Origin: Candidatus Binatia bacterium
GTDB taxonomy: Bacteria; Desulfobacterota; Binatia; UBA1149; JAJCZL01
Reading direction: 5' to 3'
DNA length: 64,000 nt
Assembly (NCBI GenBank): GCA_028278325.1
Contig: JANQEO010000180.1
Location: 43,471-107,470 of the forward strand
The notes under the pieces are model-generated. The model saw nothing but the letters and a program-made list of their open reading frames with translations. It did not search any database and was not told the DNA's origin. This document shows positions 60,060 through 64,000 of this stretch, in pieces (positions within the stretch are counted from its first letter, which is position 1; the number at the start of each line of letters is the position of its first letter). The translations under genes and the position numbers were made by a program.

Positions 60060-63000
60060 CTATTCGGTCGCGCCCCCGGAGAGATCGATCAATTCAGGGT
60101 TCTTGCGCTGGAGGCGTACCAGCCACGATTCGCCGTTGGGTTCCTCGGCCAGTAGAGCGGCCGCTTCCTTGGCACGCTCCGGCATCTCGAGGCCCGCGTA
60201 GTTGATCGCCAAATGGTAGAGGGAGCCCGGCCCGTAGTTGACGTTCGGAAACTCGAAGCGGAGCCTTTCGAGAATCTGGACGGCGGCTCCGTGGTGTCCC
60301 AATTCGCTGTGACTCACACCCATCTGATACAGGGCCGTGGCCTGCTTGAAGGTGCCTTTGTCGTCCGCGGTCCATTGTCGGTAGGCCTCGATCGCGGCCG
60401 GGAAGTCGCGGTCCCGGTACAGCTGCTTGGCCGCCTGGAACTCCCTCTCGGGGGCGGTAAGCGTGTATCTGGTTGCGGCTCCGGCGGCGGCGGCGAGAAT
60501 CACGAGGATCAGGGCGGCCAGGCGAGGATGAGCTGATAGTCCTCTGGTCAGGGGAAGGAACGGGGCATGGGCGCTCCTCCTGAAACGCTCAGCGAAAGCA
60601 CTGCTCACCATGCAGGCGGCCAGGATGCCAAGGCCGCCTATCGTCAGGAACAGACTGAGCCAGTCCATGGCGTTGCGGCCGTACACGAGCTCCATACGCG
60701 TCGCCGAAGGGTAGACCATCATGAATCCGGGGCTGACCGGGTGCACCGGGGATCCGTCGCTGGTCCTCCACCGGGGAAAGTAGGAAACCTTGACGATGTG
60801 GGGCCGGCCGGGACAGTCCGTCTCGAAGGTTATGCGGTGGTGCTCGAGTCGGCTCGTGACGTGACAGTCGCCGACGTAAGGGAAACGAGGGATGCGGCGT
60901 GGAGTGTCAGTCCTCGATGAGAACTCGAACCGTTCGGTGCGTGGCAGCAGGTCGGCCGGGACGAGCGGCACGTCGAGCAACTCAGGGTGTTTGAACCAGC
61001 GGTAGAAGGCGAGCTTCCAGTCGGGCCCTTCGTAGAGCACGGGCTCGTTGTCGGCCGCAGTCACGTATCCGGGCGGCGCTTGGCGCAGCCGGTAGACTTC
61101 ATAGGCGCCGGCTCTGAAGGTCCGCTCGAATTTGTCGCTGGCCGCGTATGCCGCCTTGGCAGCCTCCGTCACGACGATGACGTCGCTGACGTTGTAGTGG
61201 AGTAGGTGAGGCGCCGCCTTGTCGGGGTCCAGACGCGCATAGGTGTACTGGCGGAACGGTCCCGAGCCCCGCTCGGATGCCTCCGACTGTATGTAGAAGA
61301 TGAAGGACGAGTTCAGCGAGGCCTGGTGAAAGACGCCTTCGAGAGTGGACCGGCCCGAGAACAACGGCAGGTTTTCGAAGGCACGCGACCCACCGAACTG
61401 GTTGTGTTTCTGGGAGTGTTCGAAAACGACACGCGGGTCGTTCAAGTCGCCGGCGACGTGCTCGTTGATCTTCTTGAACAGAGGCCAGGTCGGCTTGCTT
61501 TCATACCCCGAGTAATTCCAGCGCAGCCATGAAGGCACGTATCCCAGGTTGGCGTCGGTCCAGGCCAGTGCGGCCAGCATGATGGACAGGCCGAACAGCG
61601 GTGCGTATCGCAGGCGAGATACCGTCCAGTAGATGAAATCCGCAGCGAGCAGGCCGAGGAAGATCTGGGCGACGGGGATGAATCTGATGTCGGGGAATCC
61701 TACGGCGGGCGCAAGGAGATAGAGCAGCCCCATCCCCACCAATCCGAAGGTCAGGACGCCCTCGCGTTCCGCTCGCGCCCGCTTGAACTCGGAGACCGAT
61801 TTCGCCGCCGAAGCGACGGCACCACTCGTGTTGCGTTCGACCAGGCCGCCCAACCAGCTTAGTCCGACTACCGTGAAATTCGCGACGCTGAGAATCGCCG
61901 CCGGCCACAGTGGCTCGGGTAGAACCTCGCGCCATTCCTTGATGCGCCAGATCATCGCCCATTCGGTGGTGAACTGAACTCGGGCGGGGAGAGGCAGCCC
62001 CCAGAAGCACAGGAGCAGAAACGCCAGCACGTATACGGGGATCAGAGAGTGGGCCCGTCGATCGAGGGTCGGCCCGGGTCGCAGGTAGAACAGTGAGCAC
62101 CAAACGGCAGCGATGAAGGCGAAGGTATGCGACAGCCCGATGATCGTCAGCAGCACTGCCGCCAGGAGCCAACCCGCACGGGCGGCTCCATCGCGGGTGG
62201 CCCTGTGCAATACGCCGAGAAAGACCAGGGAAAGGGTGATGCCGATGGCGTGACAGAACTCTCCGGCCAGCACAGACGGGATGTTGCCGCCCCACATGGA
62301 GTTCCCCTGCTGGAAGAGCATGGGAAGGGTTGAGGCTGCGGCCATGGCGGCGGCCCCTGCGCCGTAGCCCAAGCAGCGAAACAGGTAGGCCGCGGCCAGG
62401 GGCAGAAACACCGGACCGATGAGGGTGACGAGTTTGAATACGACCTCTAAGGGGAAGAGTTTGCCAATAATAACAATGACTAAGAATGGAAACGTCGAGT
62501 AAAAGTGGAATATTGGAAAGCCCGCGTAGTTGCCCATGGTCCAGCCTGTGAGACGCAGGTCGGCGACGAGTTCCTCGCTCATGAACCGGGTCGGATAGAA
62601 CAGCGACGCCATGTCGCCGCCCGCTGCCGTAGTCGCCGATAGCAGGTCGTTCCAGGGCAGGTGGTAGAGAATGAACGCGGGCGCCATGAGGGCCATGGCG
62701 TAGTCGGCGGCTGTTGCAGATGCGCCGCCTATCCTTTCGTCTTTTCCAGAGGAGTCCAGCACTTGCAGGACGACGAAGAAAAACAGGCTGGTAACGAATA
62801 GGGTCGCGAAGGCGCCCTTGGTTACCGTAGCCGCCGGCACGGCCGTTACTACCACGCCCCTGATCACGTCGGTCTGGGCGCCTTCTGCGTGCTCGCCGGT
62901 GACGAGGGCGAACACGTTCATGCGGCTTCCCGGCAGCACCGACCGGTTCTTGATGGCGACCGGGATCGTTACGGTTTTCGCTCCGCCGCTGCGCACCTCG

Positions 63001-63560
63001 CGCCGAGGCTCGGGAGCGATGAGCCCCGACGGGGTGACCAAGACAACATCGAACGTGGAGCCGCGGCCTGCAGGTACCTCCAGGTGCAGTTTTCCCTCGA
63101 CCCGGCCTTTGGGGCTCAGTCGAGGAAAGGTGAAGCGGCCCTTGACCGCTGGCTTGCGGCGCGTGTCGACGCTGAAGGAGGAGGCGGACACGACCTCGAG
63201 AGGGTACTCATTGCTGTCTCTGTAGGAGACGGACGTTACGACGGCGTAGGTTCCGGGGTCGGGTCTTTGGTCGAGCAGATCGATGTCCCACTCGTGAGAT
63301 GCCCCCGGTTTGATGGCTGCCGCCGGCCGGCCTTCCGACTTACGATCCCCGAACCTGATACGGGGGACGACCTGGTGTGCGGCTTCGTCGCCCTTGTTGG
63401 TCAGCTTGAGACGGAGCGACAGCCCCTCGGCAGTATCGACGGTGGTACGGATGTCGAGGGTGATCGAACCGGCGAGTGCCGGTGCGGCAAGCGTGGAGAG
63501 CGCCGCCAGCAGGGACGCTGCTACCGAGACTATCCTAAGCGGCTTTAGTGACCGCCGCAT
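60060..63560 (-). CDS. 1166-aa multidomain membrane protein (PTPS-related/GT-C-like, TPR C-terminus)
   Basis: 1166 aa, ATG overlapping the RNase gene stop (TGATG). Order: signal peptide (1-30); a periplasmic beta-sandwich-like region (31-240) rich in TVDTAEGLSLRLKLTNKGD-type strands; a helix near 250; a polytopic domain (about 280-690) with MGNYAGFPIFHFYSTFPFLVI, which resembles the 6-pyruvoyl-tetrahydropterin-synthase-related membrane family; a soluble region to about 955; two further helices; and TPR-like pairs from 1035 (FQAAKQLYRDRDFPAAIEAYRQW). The family is of unknown function but resembles GT-C transferases in topology. The combination with a TPR end is unusual. The neighbouring GtrB-like GT2 suggests use of a polyprenyl-linked sugar. 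Confidence 0.75.
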   Translation of the reverse strand: MRRSLKPLRIVSVAASLLAALSTLAAPALAGSITLDIRTTVDTAEGLSLRLKLTNKGDEAAHQVVPRIRFGDRKSEGRPAAAIKPGASHEWDIDLLDQRPDPGTYAVVTSVSYRDSNEYPLEVVSASSFSVDTRRKPAVKGRFTFPRLSPKGRVEGKLHLEVPAGRGSTFDVVLVTPSGLIAPEPRREVRSGGAKTVTIPVAIKNRSVLPGSRMNVFALVTGEHAEGAQTDVIRGVVVTAVPAATVTKGAFATLFVTSLFFFVVLQVLDSSGKDERIGGASATAADYAMALMAPAFILYHLPWNDLLSATTAAGGDMASLFYPTRFMSEELVADLRLTGWTMGNYAGFPIFHFYSTFPFLVIVIIGKLFPLEVVFKLVTLIGPVFLPLAAAYLFRCLGYGAGAAAMAAASTLPMLFQQGNSMWGGNIPSVLAGEFCHAIGITLSLVFLGVLHRATRDGAARAGWLLAAVLLTIIGLSHTFAFIAAVWCSLFYLRPGPTLDRRAHSLIPVYVLAFLLLCFWGLPLPARVQFTTEWAMIWRIKEWREVLPEPLWPAAILSVANFTVVGLSWLGGLVERNTSGAVASAAKSVSEFKRARAEREGVLTFGLVGMGLLYLLAPAVGFPDIRFIPVAQIFLGLLAADFIYWTVSRLRYAPLFGLSIMLAALAWTDANLGYVPSWLRWNYSGYESKPTWPLFKKINEHVAGDLNDPRVVFEHSQKHNQFGGSRAFENLPLFSGRSTLEGVFHQASLNSSFIFYIQSEASERGSGPFRQYTYARLDPDKAAPHLLHYNVSDVIVVTEAAKAAYAASDKFERTFRAGAYEVYRLRQAPPGYVTAADNEPVLYEGPDWKLAFYRWFKHPELLDVPLVPADLLPRTERFEFSSRTDTPRRIPRFPYVGDCHVTSRLEHHRITFETDCPGRPHIVKVSYFPRWRTSDGSPVHPVSPGFMMVYPSATRMELVYGRNAMDWLSLFLTIGGLGILAACMVSSAFAERFRRSAHAPFLPLTRGLSAHPRLAALILVILAAAAGAATRYTLTAPEREFQAAKQLYRDRDFPAAIEAYRQWTADDKGTFKQATALYQMGVSHSELGHHGAAVQILERLRFEFPNVNYGPGSLYHLAINYAGLEMPERAKEAAALLAEEPNGESWLVRLQRKNPELIDLSGGATE

Positions 63561-64000
63561 CAGGCAGCAACCACATCGTATTGCTCCTGGTGGTACTTCT
63601 CGGCGACCTTGAGGGTCACGTCGCGACCGAGCTTCTCTTGGAGCGACCGAATAGAGTCGGCCTCGTCACTGTAGAGGTATGTAATCACGTCGCGGTTGGC
63701 GCGAACGGACACTCGGCCCTGTTTCCCTCGGGAGCGGGCGACTTCCTTTTGGATTCGCCGCAAGATCTCGTGCGCCACCGTAGGCACCGACTTGATGCGG
63801 CCGCGGCCGTCGCAGTAGGGACAGGGCATGGAGAGGAGCCGCTCGAGGTTTTCTCGGGTGCGCTTCCTGGTCATCTGCACCAGGCCCAACTCCGATATTC
63901 GCAGTATGGTGGTGCGTGCCTTGTCGCGCGCAAGATGCCGTTCGAGGGCTTCCGTGACCATTCGGCGGTTGGAAGCTTCCTCCATGTCTATGAAGTCGAT
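63560..64000 (-). CDS. rng: Ribonuclease E/G, 3' part (5' end beyond window)
   Basis: The frame is open to the right edge. IDFIDMEEASNRRMV at the edge is the conserved metal-binding segment of RNase E/G catalytic domains. LGLVQMTRKRTRENLE follows, and the Zn-link is CPYCDGRG. The C-terminus stops soon after, so the protein lacks an RNase E scaffold tail and is closer to RNase G. It processes mRNA and rRNA 5' ends. It is upstream of and coupled to the 1166-aa gene, an arrangement with no obvious functional link. Confidence 0.88.
   Translation of the reverse strand: MDFIDMEEASNRRMVTEALERHLARDKARTTILRISELGLVQMTRKRTRENLERLLSMPCPYCDGRGRIKSVPTVAHEILRRIQKEVARSRGKQGRVSVRANRDVITYLYSDEADSIRSLQEKLGRDVTLKVAEKYHQEQYDVVAA

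Noticed and set aside
1..64000. tRNA, rRNA, CRISPR arrays, IS elements or prophage
   Set aside because: I looked in every intergenic gap for tRNA-like GTTCRANNC loops, regular spaced repeats, transposase genes and terminal inverted repeats, and saw none.

Overview
The window reads as a chromosomal segment of a GC-rich, Gram-negative bacterium of deltaproteobacterial type. LpxD and LptE imply an LPS outer membrane. The order yceD-rpmF-fabG-acpP-rpiB-glyA-nrdR-ribD-ribBA-ribH-nusB-leuS-lptE-rpsT-murJ is a thinned version of a cluster known from Geobacter-like and myxobacterial relatives. Ser/Thr-rich linkers in a secreted lamin-tail protein, an octaheme c-type cytochrome, and a b6f-like menaquinol oxidase with APWY where PEWY is usual fit an uncultured Desulfobacterota, Myxococcota or Binatota-like lineage. 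I cannot place it more precisely. I saw no tRNA, rRNA, CRISPR array, IS element or prophage.

Region 1 (1-24.3 kb) is a plus-strand surface polysaccharide locus. It encodes NAD(P)-dependent sugar or amino-acid oxidoreductases, four GT4 and three GT2 glycosyltransferases, a Wzx-type flippase, a GT-C-like membrane transferase, a WbpA-type UDP-HexNAc 6-dehydrogenase and an epimerase. Within it lie an FG-GAP beta-propeller protein and three consecutive alkaline-phosphatase-superfamily hydrolases: a lipoprotein, a membrane sulfatase-like protein and a soluble protein. Two of these end in an LRxLGY tail. The same tail ends a 50-residue acidic micro-ORF that overlaps the start of the first hydrolase.

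Region 2 (24.3-27.7 kb) holds a small membrane protein paired with a four-cluster ferredoxin behind a promoter that overlaps a perfect palindrome, a secreted lamin-tail protein, and hisI-hisG.

Region 3 (27.8-42.7 kb) is core metabolism: lipid A, the fatty-acid remnant cluster, riboflavin, translation, LPS export, murJ and mazG. Several oddities cluster here. fabG has no start codon but CTG, and rpiB has no recognisable start at all. plsX, fabH, fabD, fabF, ribE and holA are missing from their usual slots. The RibB half of RibBA has lost its catalytic motifs.

Region 4 (42.7-48.8 kb) holds purU, two-ACT and one-carbon genes, a GT2, and the comF-methyltransferase-purM-purN operon on the minus strand. 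Region 5 (48.8-54.7 kb) is a cytochrome bc operon: a membrane protein, Rieske, cytochrome b split into two chains, a 56-aa microprotein, and an 860-aa octaheme cytochrome with a membrane anchor and coiled coil.

Region 6 (54.8-64 kb) carries an SNF-family transporter, an SDR, a lipoprotein with a GtrB-like GT2, a degenerate phosphodiesterase (pseudoenzyme), an 1166-aa membrane/TPR fusion protein, and the 3' part of an RNase E/G gene.
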